Part shown: piece by piece, positions 44,321 to 55,129 of the stretch | How the letters are laid out: every line of letters begins with the position of its first letter | How positions within the stretch are numbered: the first letter of the stretch is position 1 | Source: Allium sativum | Taxonomy: Eukaryota > Streptophyta > Magnoliopsida > Asparagales > Amaryllidaceae | Length of the DNA: 64,000 nucleotides | Direction: 5' to 3' | Assembly: GCA_030737875.1 (NCBI GenBank) | Contig: CM060923.1 | Coordinates: 495,778,453-495,842,452 of the forward strand | Program-made: the position numbers and the translations under genes | The notes under the pieces: generated by a model | Seen by the model: only the letters and a program-made list of their open reading frames with translations | What the model was told of the DNA's origin: nothing | Databases searched by the model: none

Positions 44321-45310
44321 GGAACTATTGAAGAAGCAATAGCGTAGATTAGAGTAAATTATCCCGTGTCCCCCTTTTTGTGTATGTGTGTGAACTAAAG
44401 TGTGTGCAACAAATGCGGGAAGTGCAAAATAAAAGTACAGCAATATAAGACGAAGCTTTAAAGAGAAAGTAATAGTCCGAGTTGTCCTTGATTCTCATTT
44501 ATGTTCACAAGGCACTATCCTAACTGTCCGCGAGGCATATTCGTCTAGAATAAGTGTTAGTTGAGTTAGTTGGGTGGTCTTTATGTGTCAAGTTCAATAT
44601 GTTCGGTTCGGTTCGGATATGCATGTGATGATTGGCTCAATACAGAAGACATTCGGTTCGGGTGCTTCGGTAAGGCAAGGTTAGTTCAAGACAATAGGAA
44701 CGGTGGGTTCGGAAGCAGAACTGATCTGATCGGATCGGGTGACCCGATCCGATCCGAATCAGCACCACCTGACCGATCCGTTTACTTCAGCTCCTTATCC
44801 CATTTACTTTTCCGACCCGAACCGACTTTTTCTTTCCTTTCCATCTTTCCAAAGAACGAAACCCGAGCCGATCCCCTTTCCCTCCTTTTCCTTTCTGCTC
44901 CTTCGTCTTCCACCCGAACCGACTCCAGCTTGTCATCCCACTCTTTATCTCTTTTCTTCTTTCCCATCTACTCACAGATGAATCCACTTTATCACCGAAG
45001 CCGCTGTGAAGAACAAATGTTCGCTCTCTTCAACTTCGCAACGTCTCGGAGCGATGGCACGTCCACCAGCAACGGCGGAGGGTTCGAGTAATGCTTATGG
45101 CCAAAACATCCTAACCCAACGCTAGTCGAAATCGAGAACGGTTACAACAAGATTATTTGAGATTAGAAAAGCTACCTATATGTTTGATTCGGGAAATCTA
45201 CAGGAAATAGTTTGAGAATTTTCGAGTTTCTGACGTTTTCAATGATAAGGTTGGGAGCGGCGATGGAAACGAAGAAGGAAGGAGTGAAGGCGGCGATGGG
45301 TTTATATAGA
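44321..45310 (-). promoter_or_regulatory. Possible promoter and leader of the antisense gene
   Basis: On the minus strand CTATATAAACCC (about 45299-45310) is followed by a CT-rich leader (CTTCACTCCTTCCTTCTTCG), a typical plant core promoter. About 1 kb separates it from the ATG at 44320. A donor-like ATCT|GTGAGT lies at about 44980-44970 and a short frame starting MGKKKRDKEWDDK at 44967-44782. A leader intron is plausible. The plus strand here has long frames (for example 44570-45091) that look spurious. Confidence 0.4.
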
Positions 45311-45682
45311 GAATAGTGTTGACTCCTCGTCTCCCTTTTTTAACTTACCCGCTCGGACCGGAGTGGAAGCCCAGAAGCGCAACTCTCACTGAAGGCCCAA
45401 TGTTAAAAAGCCAAACCCATGAAAGCGTTTCGGATCGGCATCCGAACCGAGCGGATTTCACACGTTAGTTTAGCATCTAAATCGAATTGGGTTCAAAAGA
45501 AGAAGAACAAAGGTAGAGTACGCCTGCAAGAAGCATTATATGTCAAGAGAAGATTTCCAAATTTGCTCAGAAATGAAGAAAAGCCACTCGGATCGGACGC
45601 CGAACCGAATAGAAATCAATGCATCACTCTTGACAATTTTGGTTGAACGATATCAAAGGACGCTTTGTACAACGAAAGCATC
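45311..45682 (+). other. Non-coding 3' region of element C
   Basis: No gene. It holds further TTCGGATCGG-type motifs (about 45429, 45588) like those in the LTR and in gag. Confidence 0.5.
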
Positions 45683-45698
45683 CTTTGAGGGGGCAAAA
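45683..45698 (+). other. Polypurine tract of element C
   Basis: CTTTGAGGGGGCAAAA directly precedes the 3' LTR start TGTTAG. It primes plus-strand DNA synthesis in LTR elements. Confidence 0.85.
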
Positions 45699-46571
45699 TG
45701 TTAGCCTACTTTGTGAACTAGGCAACACAAAGTCAAGAAATCAACCGTTGAAGAGTATTTCAAGTTATGTGACTTCGGTTCGGATCGGAAGGAAGCTCCA
45801 CAATTCAGATTGATAGCAGCGTATCGGTTCGGATCGGGTAAAATCCTCTGTTCGGATCGGATATCTCTTACTGGATAAATTGGCAAAGCATACCTGATCG
45901 GATCGGAAGGCCAATGACTCTCAGGTGGATCGGAAAGCTGTCTGCTTGCCATAACTTCGGAGCGGAGCGGAGTGTGATTAGAGAAGAAGAGACGTTCAAG
46001 CTACTCCGGTTCGGGTCGGGTATTCCGATCCGAACCCCCAACCTGCATGTCTCCGACCCGCACCCATGATCCAGGAAAATCTCCTATAAAGTCGCCTGGA
46101 GAACCGGACCGGATGTGACCAATTCTTACCTCTAACGTCCATCTCATTGATGCGTTGTCTGCTTGATGGCCCATCCGAACCCGAAGAGAGGGCGATGGAT
46201 GACACGTGTTCCGACCCGGATTGCATTTCAGGCAAATTCACACCTATAAATACCCCAACTAGAGACAAAGAAGAGGATCTTTTTCAGCACTTTTGAGAAT
46301 CCAAGTACTTCCACCATTCGAATTCCTTCACTCCCGGACAATCCAAACCATCTTTCATTTCTTGTTTTTATCTTTCTAAGTGAACAAAAGTGAGTTGTGA
46401 GCGAATCTTACATTGTATTTGTAATTGAATTACTGAATATAGTGAAAACTAAGTGGACGTAGGCATTTCTTCGCCGAACCACTATAAACCTTGTGTGTTC
46501 TTTTTTATTTCTGCTTTACTTTATCTTGTTTCTAATCAATTTGGGTGTTAGAACCACATTTGGGTCTAACA
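45699..46571 (+). repeat. Element C 3' LTR
   Basis: 873 bp, identical by eye to 32520-33392 at a constant offset of 13,179 bases. Followed by CAGAA at 46572-46576, the right copy of the target duplication. Confidence 0.95.
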
Positions 46572-46834
46572 CAGAAAATAGATCTAGAAAAGAAGGAAAG
46601 CATGGCTATGATTCGTGCGTCGTTGCTTGAAACTTGTTTGAGCTAGCCTTTGAATTCTTCACTTGAAACTTTGATTTGAATCCCTCCTTAAAAGTCTTTT
46701 AGCAACATCTCCTCGTCTTGAATCATATTTTATTTTATTTATTTAAGAAAATTTAGAGGAGGGGAAGAAGCCATGAATCTTAGCAGCATAAGGATAGAAG
46801 AGAATTGGTGCAAAGAGAATGAAGACTAGGGCTG

Positions 46835-46843
46835 TTTATATAG
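46835..46843 (-). promoter_or_regulatory. TATA box of element B LTR
   Basis: CTATATAAA on the minus strand is followed by a leader with CTTCATTCTC and TTCTCTTCTATCC. The copy in the 5' LTR is at 53507-53515. U3 is about 0.8 kb; the remaining 4.1 kb of the LTR lies downstream. Confidence 0.6.
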
Positions 46844-47369
46844 CTGCTCAAGACCTTATCGTACACGCAGCGCTGAGTCAGCATTGAACCTAGTTAAGAA
46901 AATAGTCCAGGTACGTAGATGAATCTAGCCAAACCTTATCATACACGCAGTGCTGAGTCAGCATTGGGTCCCACAAGCTATTTTGGCGTAAAAGTTTGAT
47001 TTTCAAACTTTTGAATTTCTGGAATTTATTTAACTGTTTTATTCACATGAAATATTCTTATATGTATACAATTCCTCTAACGACCATTTTACGCGTATAT
47101 ATATATGCACAACTTTCATTTTATTTTCAAAATTCAAATGATGTTGCCATATTTCATTGACTGTAGCCTTATCTTGAATTTTATCTTTCGTATACATATA
47201 TTTTTGTATATATATATATATATATTTATATTTCTCATATGTATATATATATATATATTTTCTTTATTTCCTTATATGTACGTTCTTATCCTTTCAAATT
47301 TTGAATTTGTATACGTACATATATTTGCATGTTCAGTTGGCCCTCTCTAAAACAAAGATAAAAAATTAT

Positions 47370-47442
47370 GCCGCTGCCGGGGTTCGAACCCCCGACCTCC
47401 ATGCTACAAATCCAATGCCTTAACCAACTGAGCTACAGAGGC
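47370..47442 (-). tRNA. tRNA-Thr-like unit in element B 3' LTR
   Basis: 73 nt on the minus strand, GCCTCTG to CAGCGGC. Acceptor ends pair at six of seven positions. The A box TAGCTCAGTTGG and B box GGTTCGAACCC are perfect, and a run of six T follows within ten bases, so a complete Pol III unit could exist. The anticodon loop TTTGTAG would read TGT (Thr), but the anticodon stem is poor (two mismatches and wobble pairs) and the T stem has two mismatches. I take it as a tRNA-derived relic with intact promoter boxes rather than a working tRNA. Confidence 0.65.
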
Positions 47443-47622
47443 TTTTGTTAATAAGTCTTAGAACAATAATAATTATTGTTCTCTCCTTACTTCTCTTTTT
47501 CATGTTAGTTACAATACTTAAATTAAACAACTGCATGGATCTTTTAATTTTAATTTTTCTTTTAAAAATTAATTATACTTTAATTTGAGAATCTTAATGT
47601 CGCAGAATTACGGGGTGTTACA

Positions 47623-47641
47623 TTCTCCCCCACTTAAAAGG
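47623..47641 (-). other. Polypurine tract of element B
   Basis: On the minus strand CCTTTTAAGTGGGGGAGAA precedes the LTR start TGTAACACCCC. Element A has the same core TTTTAAGTGGGGGAGA. Confidence 0.85.
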
Positions 47642-49346
47642 ATTTCGTCCCCGAAATATTCAAGTTAGGAAGAATGTGTCCTACCATCCAATCACCCATC
47701 TACTCAACCATTCAATCACAGGCATTCATTGTCCTTAAAAAATTTCTAATGCTTTCATGTTCATATGCATAGTGTGTGTATATGTCTGTATCTAATGCAA
47801 AATCAGGCGGTCTACTGATTCAGTTGACCTCCTTAATGCAAATCATGTTAGTGCCATGCGTCCAATCATGCATGCAAACATCCCTAGTCATGTAAATACT
47901 ACATGCGTGCACAACCATTCATCCGTATGCAACGTCCATATGATATCATATCAAGTTCAACTTATAAACAAATGCATATATGTAAATGCAATATGAGAGC
48001 GTCCAAACTTGATCTAGTGCCTAATACGTATGCATATGCATCCACGAGCAACCATTTGCAACCACTTGCAACCATTCAACCATAACATGTTTCAAATACA
48101 TGTTTACATCCATTGGCTTCTACCTAAGGATCGCAGATACGACCTAGAGGATATACTTTGGAAAGAGAGAAACAACGCGTAAAGCTCCTAAACAGAGAAA
48201 TCAAGGATGCACCCTTAAGGAAAAAGGGCATGTTGCTAGTATCTAGCCTTCTTGAGCTTTACTCCACCGTATCTTAACCAATTTATCTTCACGATTGTGA
48301 AGTTCCTAATCTCCATTTCCAAAATAAACAGATGTCAATCACGGCGCCAAGTATATGTACTAAGATGATTAGAGGCCTCCCTCTTAGCTTATCCATCACG
48401 CCATAACTATGAGAGTCAAAAGATCACTCCGTACTTTTTAGAGTACCAACCACAACTATTCATCTTTCACGCAAACAATCCAAACCGAACTCGACATTCC
48501 CCAAGTACAAGTCCCAAAGGCCTAAACCAATATCAGACAAGCATCCAAGGAATATCTTCTCCGAATTTAGACGATCTACGTGAGATGATATAAGCAAACT
48601 CGATAGCTATCCTCAAATCCCTACTAACCAAAAACTGGTCGGACCACCAATTGGATTTGAGACTCTAGTGGGATCTTTCTACTATACACGTACTATGGTG
48701 CAGAGACTCAACTATGGAAGTGGGTATGAACAATTAAGAAGCGCTGGAACCTAAGGAAATAGTACGAACAGAAAACTAGACTCTTCCAACCGGACCACCT
48801 TTCTCCTAGGTGCGCTTGGTGGCGAAAGCATGTACTTGTCCTTCTGAAAATCTCGTCCTCGTTCTTGCCCTTGTCCTTAAGTATATGTCCTATCATACCA
48901 TAGTAAAGATACTTGCTCTTGTCTTAGGTTTTATAATCCCTTCCTCCTTCGTGAGCCAAGTCTACATCCATAATTTCCTCATCCTTGGGTTGTGCTCCTT
49001 TGCCAAACTTCCGCGTGTAACCATGTTGGCAAATCTCTCGAAAGTTGCCTCTATCGCACGGAAAAACCCTATAAACTTGAAAGAAGACTGGCCGTAAGTA
49101 AAACAACTACGGCTATAGATGGAAGTCGGGCACTACTTCGCCCTTCGATGAGGTTACCTCCCAGAAAGCCAGGAGCCCCAAAGAGTCAAGAAAGAAGGAG
49201 ACAAGAATTCAAATAGAGGAAGAGAAGACAATGCGTATGGCTTTGGGGAATATGCCTTTAAAACAAATCCTTTCTTTTAAAAATGCTTCTTTAAAAACCT
49301 TTTGAAAATAATTTTTCAAATCTTTTATCTGATCCGGTAACCTTCA
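47642..49346 (-). other. Non-coding internal region of element B
   Basis: 1.7 kb without an intact frame. On the minus strand at about 48885-48918 a decayed zinc-knuckle-like string YYGMIGHILKD is read, where a working gag would have Cys in place of the first Tyr. That would make the region a remnant of a gag gene with most of gag and all of pol deleted. The call of gag is weak. Confidence 0.45.
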
Positions 49347-49358
49347 GCTCTGATACCA
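49347..49358 (-). other. Primer binding site of element B, tRNA-Met type
   Basis: On the minus strand TGGTATCAGAGC, the exact usual match to initiator tRNA-Met, two bases after the LTR end. Confidence 0.9.
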
Positions 49359-52300
49359 CGTGTAACACCCCACGTCCGTTAGTGTCACTCACAAAGGGAA
49401 TGCACTAAGTTCTGTGGAGCATTTTGGGTAAAAGATGCAGATAAATTACAAGACAGACAAATTATTAAACAGTGGAAAATAGAACTTTGCTTTATTGATA
49501 ATTTAGTCTATACAAGATTCTTTTACAATATCAGAGTATCATCTGTCTTTATAAAATAAAGAAGCATGAAAATACATTTTATATATTCCCCAATGTAGCA
49601 AGAGCCAGCCATAGCATCTGGAAGAGAATCCAAAGACAACTTCGTCAAATCTTCAAGCTGGGAAAGAGCAACGGTCCAGTATAATCCTGAGTTATACAAT
49701 TCCCTCCTCAATTACCTAGGGGGGGGAAACGGAAGAAAAGAAGACGAAAGAAAAACAGAGTCAGACATAAAGCCTGAGTAAGTTCAGTAACTTCTAGCAT
49801 GTGAATATGGAAAAACAAAACGACATGAATTAACTGAATACAAGATTACACCATGACGATAAGGTCAACAAGATTAGACAAGGTAGTCACAAGATATGCT
49901 AAGATGACTGGATACGCTCTAATACTTTCGCAGCTTCGCTATTTCCTTGTTATACTGGTTTCTATATCTCTGCACCACCTAACTAGTGTTCAACTAGTAA
50001 CGATAACGTGATCCCAACCCCTGTAGTTTCCATTGTCTTCAGGCATACATTTATTATTTATTACCTAGATCTAGTCTAGGGTTTTCTATCAAGTGCTTCT
50101 TAGATTTAACTATAGTTTTACGCTATCTGCTGAACGCTTTTCGAGTTAAGGGTTTATGCCACCTAGTCCAACTAGGGATTACGCTACCTGTCGAACAATG
50201 CCCCCAAGTCTAGGACACACTACCTAGAGTGGTATATGCTCCTAGGCTTCCCCACGCATGTATCGCGAATCGTTATCGCTTGTCTAGATGCACATGTCCT
50301 GTAATGTGCGATCCGAGTCCTGTGACAGGGCAAATCAAGGAATACAGAACTCGGTCGGGAGCTTTCGGATATCTGCCGATGCAGATGCTAAGGTCTGTTT
50401 TTATTCCAGTGGCTATGGTCCCACTTGACCCCTCCCTCAACTAATGAAAGGCACACCTTGTAAAATGAGAACTATACGCCAGCCCCCGGTGCCCCACTAT
50501 CCTATGGCCATCCGCAACCATAACTAGATAGCAAGTATATGGTCTTTTGGAGTTCTCCGCCTTTCCGCTTCACGTATCTCGATTGACTCAAGATGGATGG
50601 TAGACGACGAGTTGCTATCACAGGGCTACCGTCTTCTCGCCGAATCACGCTGGTCCATCCTAGTCTTTAGGTTGCCACATATATATATATTGCAACCAAG
50701 GCATACCCTCGGTTCTTCTAACGCAGACCTTAACCTCTGTGAGCCCAGGATGATCATCTGCAGCCTCACAGAGGGATACCAAGGGTACCCTCACGTCCCC
50801 TCGAAGCCTCGGGCTTCGTAACCCAATTCGTTGGAGCCTTCTTAAAACCAGATGGATGTCCGCTCCTTCGTGTTATACTAAGAATTACTACTTAGTTCTA
50901 CTAACTAAGGTTTACCACTTAGTTTCCAAATTCCTTGTTTTCTTAACTAAGTTTTACTACTTAGTCCCTTTTTCAACTGAGGTTTACTATTTAGTTTTCT
51001 TTCTCGCCAGGTTGGGTTGGTTAAGTGTCTTTAGTCGATTGAAGCTATCTTAACCCTCTTCCCTTATCCTATTACACTGGTTAAGTGTTATCCCTTTATG
51101 CTTTTTACTTAACCCTATTCATTTATCATATTCTGATGGTTAAGCATTCAAGTTTACTTAACCCTATGGTCTAGTCCAGCTAACATATTAATTTGGCTAA
51201 GTTTATTACTTAACCCCAACCTCTAGTCTAATTAACATGTTAAATTGGCTAAGTGTATTAACTTTACTTAACCCCACCTTCTAGTCTAGTCAACATGTTA
51301 ATTTGGCTAAGTATTCCCATGGACTTAACCCTCCCATTCTAGCTTTAACTGTGCTAAGTTGGTTAAGCGTTCCTTAACCTTCCCATTCTAGCTTTAATTA
51401 ATAAATTAAAGCCGCAACCTCTCACATTAGACAGATATTGCTGCGGTTACTGGATGTGCCGGTCGGTTCCGGGCAGGTTTACACCGCAACTCAGTCTAAC
51501 CTCGGGTTAGGCATATTCATGTTTTCTAAGTTCAAAGGGTTTTTGATTAATTTCCAAATCTGGTTTTGAAAACAACCATCCCGTCCTTCGGATCAGTTAG
51601 GGATAGCCAGGGAGGGCAGGAAACTTGTATTTTCCAAACCCAAGCCTAGACACTATCCTCTCTGTCACCCTAGAACCTTCTGGTCTATGTGTTATAAAAA
51701 GGGGTGTTATCAAAATACTTTTCTTTTGTTTATAAATTGTTAACAATTTATTTCAAAAGCCCATTTCCCCTTTTTAGACAAATTTGGCCTATATTTATTT
51801 GTCAAGCCTACTAGTATACTTATATTCTAGGCCCAAGTCCTAACCCAACATGTAGTTTAGGCCATTTCCTATTTCATTGCCGAAACTAGATTAAATATCC
51901 TAGTTTATAATTTATGGCCAAAATTTAACCAAGTTACATATTTTGTGGTAAATGAACAATTTAACATTTATGACGAATTCTATAAGTAAATTACTCCTAA
52001 TTTACTGATTTCATTACTACTCTCTTAATGTACATTGTCACATTTATCATTATGGCCCATTCTCTCTTATTTATCATATTTATACTTTTTGGTATGTAAA
52101 TTATACCAAGTTTAGTGTCGCTAACCATAATTTATTCTAAACATGACAATTGCTCACAATTATGAATAAATTCAAAATTGTGCTAATATACTTATTCCAA
52201 ATCAACCTTAATTAACCCAATCTTGGTTTAACATCCTAATTCACAATTTATGGCAAAACTAGAATTATTTTTCTAGTTTACATTTTATGCCTAAAATTTA

Positions 52301-53874
52301 GCTTACTTACTAACGCTAAATTTAATATGTCAAAATCACATATTCCCTAATCCATGTCAAATTTCCCCGTTTTCATTTTAATATGCATGTCATAATACAT
52401 ATTCCAAATTATGCCAATTTCCCAGTTTACAATTGCGTTCATATTCATTTCCATGTTTTTCCCCAAATCGCATTCCCACCGTTCGAATAATCGTGATTCA
52501 ACCTAGATTATAAATAAATCTAGATTCGTAGATAAAAAGGGAATGAATCAAAATGACAAGAAGGAATAATTGGCATAAAAAGGTTTGGATAACAATGTAG
52601 GTTCAAGAATATGGGTAGACCTAACTAAATAGGTAAATTCCCACTGTCTTAAAACCAAAGAATGGGCAAAATAGGTTCAAGAACGTGGGTAGACCTAACT
52701 TAATAGGTAAATTCCCACTGTCTTAAAACCAAAGAAAAAACCAAGGAACAGGTAGAATAAATAATTGGGTTTAGACCCAATTTCACAATCACCAAACTAA
52801 AGCAATATTTTCCTAATCATGAATCATGGGTGTCAAAATCACAATTGTCCTCATTATGTCATAAGCAATAGTTTATGTCCAATTCAAAGGCTTATGTTCT
52901 TAGTCATAAGTAATGTCCATGGTCATAGGCAATATAGGCGATGTTCATAGTCCAAAAGGGAAAATAATTCCCATAGTCCTAAGTCATTGTCATAGGCAAT
53001 GTTTATATGTCCCAAAATCAAAGGCTTATGTCATAGTCCAAAGGCATATGCTTTCAAAGGCCACAGTTCTATAGTCATAGTCACGGTTACAGTCTTATTT
53101 GTCCTCGAATCATAACAGTTCTTAATTCAGTCCAAGAGTATAAACACAGATTCGAAGAGAGAGAGAGAGAGAGATTTGGCATATTCCTTTAATTTCATGT
53201 CACAAATAAAACAAAATATTCAGATCTAGAAATAACCAACTTACAGAAAATAGATCTAGAAAAGAAGGAAAGCGTGGCTATGATTCGTGCGTCGTTGCTT
53301 GAAACTTGTTTGAGCTAGCCTTTGAATTCTTCACTTGAAACTTTGATTTGAATCCCTCCTTAAAAGTCTTTTAGCAACATCTCCTCGTCTTGAATCATAT
53401 TTTATTTTATTTATTTAAGAAAATTTAGAGGAGGGGAAGAAGCCATGAATCTTAGCAGCATAAGGATAGAAGAGAATTGGTGCAAAGAGAATGAAGACTA
53501 GGGCTGTTTATATAGCTGCTCAAGACCTTATCGTACACGCAGCGCTGAGTCAGCATTGAACCTAGTTAAGAAAATAGTCCAGGTACGTAGATGAATCTAG
53601 CCAAACCTTATCATACACGCAGTGCTGAGTCAGCATTGGGTCCCACAAGCTATTTTGGCGTAAAAGTTTGATTTTCAAACTTTTGAATTTCTGGAATTTA
53701 TTTAACTGTTTTATTCACATGAAATATTCTTATATGTATACAATTCCTCTAACGACCATTTTACGCGTATATATATATGCACAACTTTCATTTTATTTTC
53801 AAAATTCAAATGATGTTGCCATATTTCATTGACTGTAACCTTATCTTGAATTTTATCTTTCGTATACATATATT

Positions 53875-53910
53875 TTTGTATATATATATATATATATATA
53901 TATATTTCTC

Positions 53911-53950
<40 letters not shown>
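53875..53950. repeat. TA microsatellite in B 5' LTR
   Basis: Two TA runs separated by TTTCTCATATG. They are longer than the pair in the 3' LTR (47205-47260), which explains most of the length difference between the LTRs. Confidence 0.9.
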
Positions 53951-53951
<1 letters not shown>

Positions 53952-54062
53952 TTCTTTATTTCCTTATATGTACGTTCTTATCCTTTCAAATTTTGAATTT
54001 GTATACGTACATATATTTGCATGTTCAGTTGGCCCTCTCTAAAACAAAGATAAAAAAATTAT

Positions 54063-54135
54063 GCTGCCGCCGGGGTTCGAACCCCCGACCTCCATGCTAC
54101 AAATCCAATGCCTTAACCAACTGAGCTACAGAGGC
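54063..54135 (-). tRNA. tRNA-Thr-like unit in element B 5' LTR
   Basis: The sister of 47370-47442. A and B boxes are identical and seven T follow. The 3' acceptor strand differs (CGGCAGC instead of CAGCGGC) and pairs less well with GCCTCTG. A change in the acceptor but not in the promoter boxes fits a Pol III-promoter relic better than a tRNA under selection. Confidence 0.6.
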
Positions 54136-55129
54136 TTTTGTTAATAAGTCTTAGAACAATAATAATTATTGTTCTCTCCTTACTTCTCTTTTTCATGTTA
54201 GTTACAATACTTAAATTAAACAACTGCATGGATCTTTTTCTTTTAATTTTTCTTTTAAAAATTAATTATACTTTAATTTGAGAATCTTAATGTCGCAGAA
54301 TTACGGGGTGTTACATACTCCATTCTCGCTCATTTCTAAATTTGATAATTTAGATTATAGATTTACATTTCAATCTAATTGCAGATTCGTTAAAACTCCT
54401 TTTACTGGGTTAAAGAACTAGGTGTTATTTAAAACACAGTTCACGACAAACCCAAATCACATTCTATTTATTATCGGGTTAAAGAACTAGTGTTATTTAA
54501 AACACCGTTCACGATAAACCCATTTCAAATCCAATCAAATATATTAGAAATGCCGATTATTTAAAACCCCTTTTTAAATCTAATTTATTTATTTAAAAAC
54601 AAATCGGGTTTTAAATTTAGTACAATATAGTTCATTTCGATAAAAATCTATTTTTATCTTTTCAAATTTGGAGTTTTTCATCCCAAATTTTCCCAAATCA
54701 TTTCTTGTGATTTTACACAAATTATTGACATTTTTAATAATTTTATCAAGGCCCGTACAGTCGATTTCCATCAATGGCCATCGAACTACACTTACAGCGA
54801 CCTTTTACAAATTTGATTTGGACGTATCTCCAAATCCAACCGTTAGATTTCAAATTTCTAATATTCGTTAGAAAGCTCTTTTTGATACGAACCCAACGGT
54901 TCTGGTTTTAGGAGGATCCGACGGTCTGATCTCCCGTAATGTCCGTTTGAAATAAATGGTCGAAATTCACGATTTGCCGCGGCGCGGCGCGTTCTATTCA
55001 GGCCATTATATTATATATATAATATATATTTCGTCGATTTCTATTCAAAAATGAATTTTATAATTAGTTTTGAATTTGTTTCAAAAATAGTTTCTACCTT
55101 TATTCTTATCTATTCAATTCAAGTTTCAA

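Larger units (their letters stand above)
32520..46571 (+). mobile_element. Element C: intact Tat-lineage Ty3/gypsy retrotransposon
   Basis: 14,052 bp flanked by the duplication CAGAA (32515-32519 and 46572-46576). The empty site is seen in B's other LTR near 53245 (CTTACAGAAAATAG). Order: 5' LTR, primer site, gag-protease, in-frame TAG, reverse transcriptase, RNase H, second (archaeal-type) RNase H, integrase, tandem repeats, antisense gene, polypurine tract, 3' LTR. The second RNase H is the hallmark of the Tat lineage. The LTRs look identical over 873 bp and the frames are open, so the insertion is very recent and the element may be active. Confidence 0.95.
46572..47622 (-). repeat. Element B 3' LTR, proximal part
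   Basis: B resumes with the duplicated CAGAA. It holds the antisense promoter (46835-46843), a duplicated block with ACACGCAG and GCTGAGTCAGCATTG (about 46850-46975), a TA run (47205-47260) and the tRNA-like unit (47370-47442). It ends GGGGTGTTACA at 47622, which is the LTR start on the minus strand. Confidence 0.9.
28625..54315 (-). mobile_element. Element B: non-coding retrotransposon with 4.95-kb LTRs
   Basis: Minus-strand order: 5' LTR 54315-49361, primer site, internal region 49360-47623 (1738 bp), polypurine tract, 3' LTR 47622-28625 interrupted by element C. Excluding C the element is about 11.6 kb. The LTRs differ by a handful of substitutions and by lengths of GA, TA and G runs, so the insertion is young. 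LTR termini form an 11-base inverted repeat, TGTAACACCCC and GGGGTGTTACA. No intact protein is encoded, so movement would depend on another element. Confidence 0.9.
49361..54315 (-). repeat. Element B 5' LTR
   Basis: 4955 bp and uninterrupted, so it shows what B's LTR looks like without C. On the minus strand it starts TGTAACACCCCG at 54315 and ends GGGGTGTTACA at 49361. It has the tRNA-like unit 54063-54135, TATA box 53507-53515, TA run 53875-53950, GA run near 53155 and tandem GGCTAAGT repeats (51170-51320). The empty site for C is at about 53245. No protein-coding frame is credible. Confidence 0.93.

Noticed and set aside
44570..45091. 173-residue plus-strand frame in element C
   Set aside because: Ser/Pro/Phe-rich, no similarity seen, and it lies over the leader of the antisense gene.
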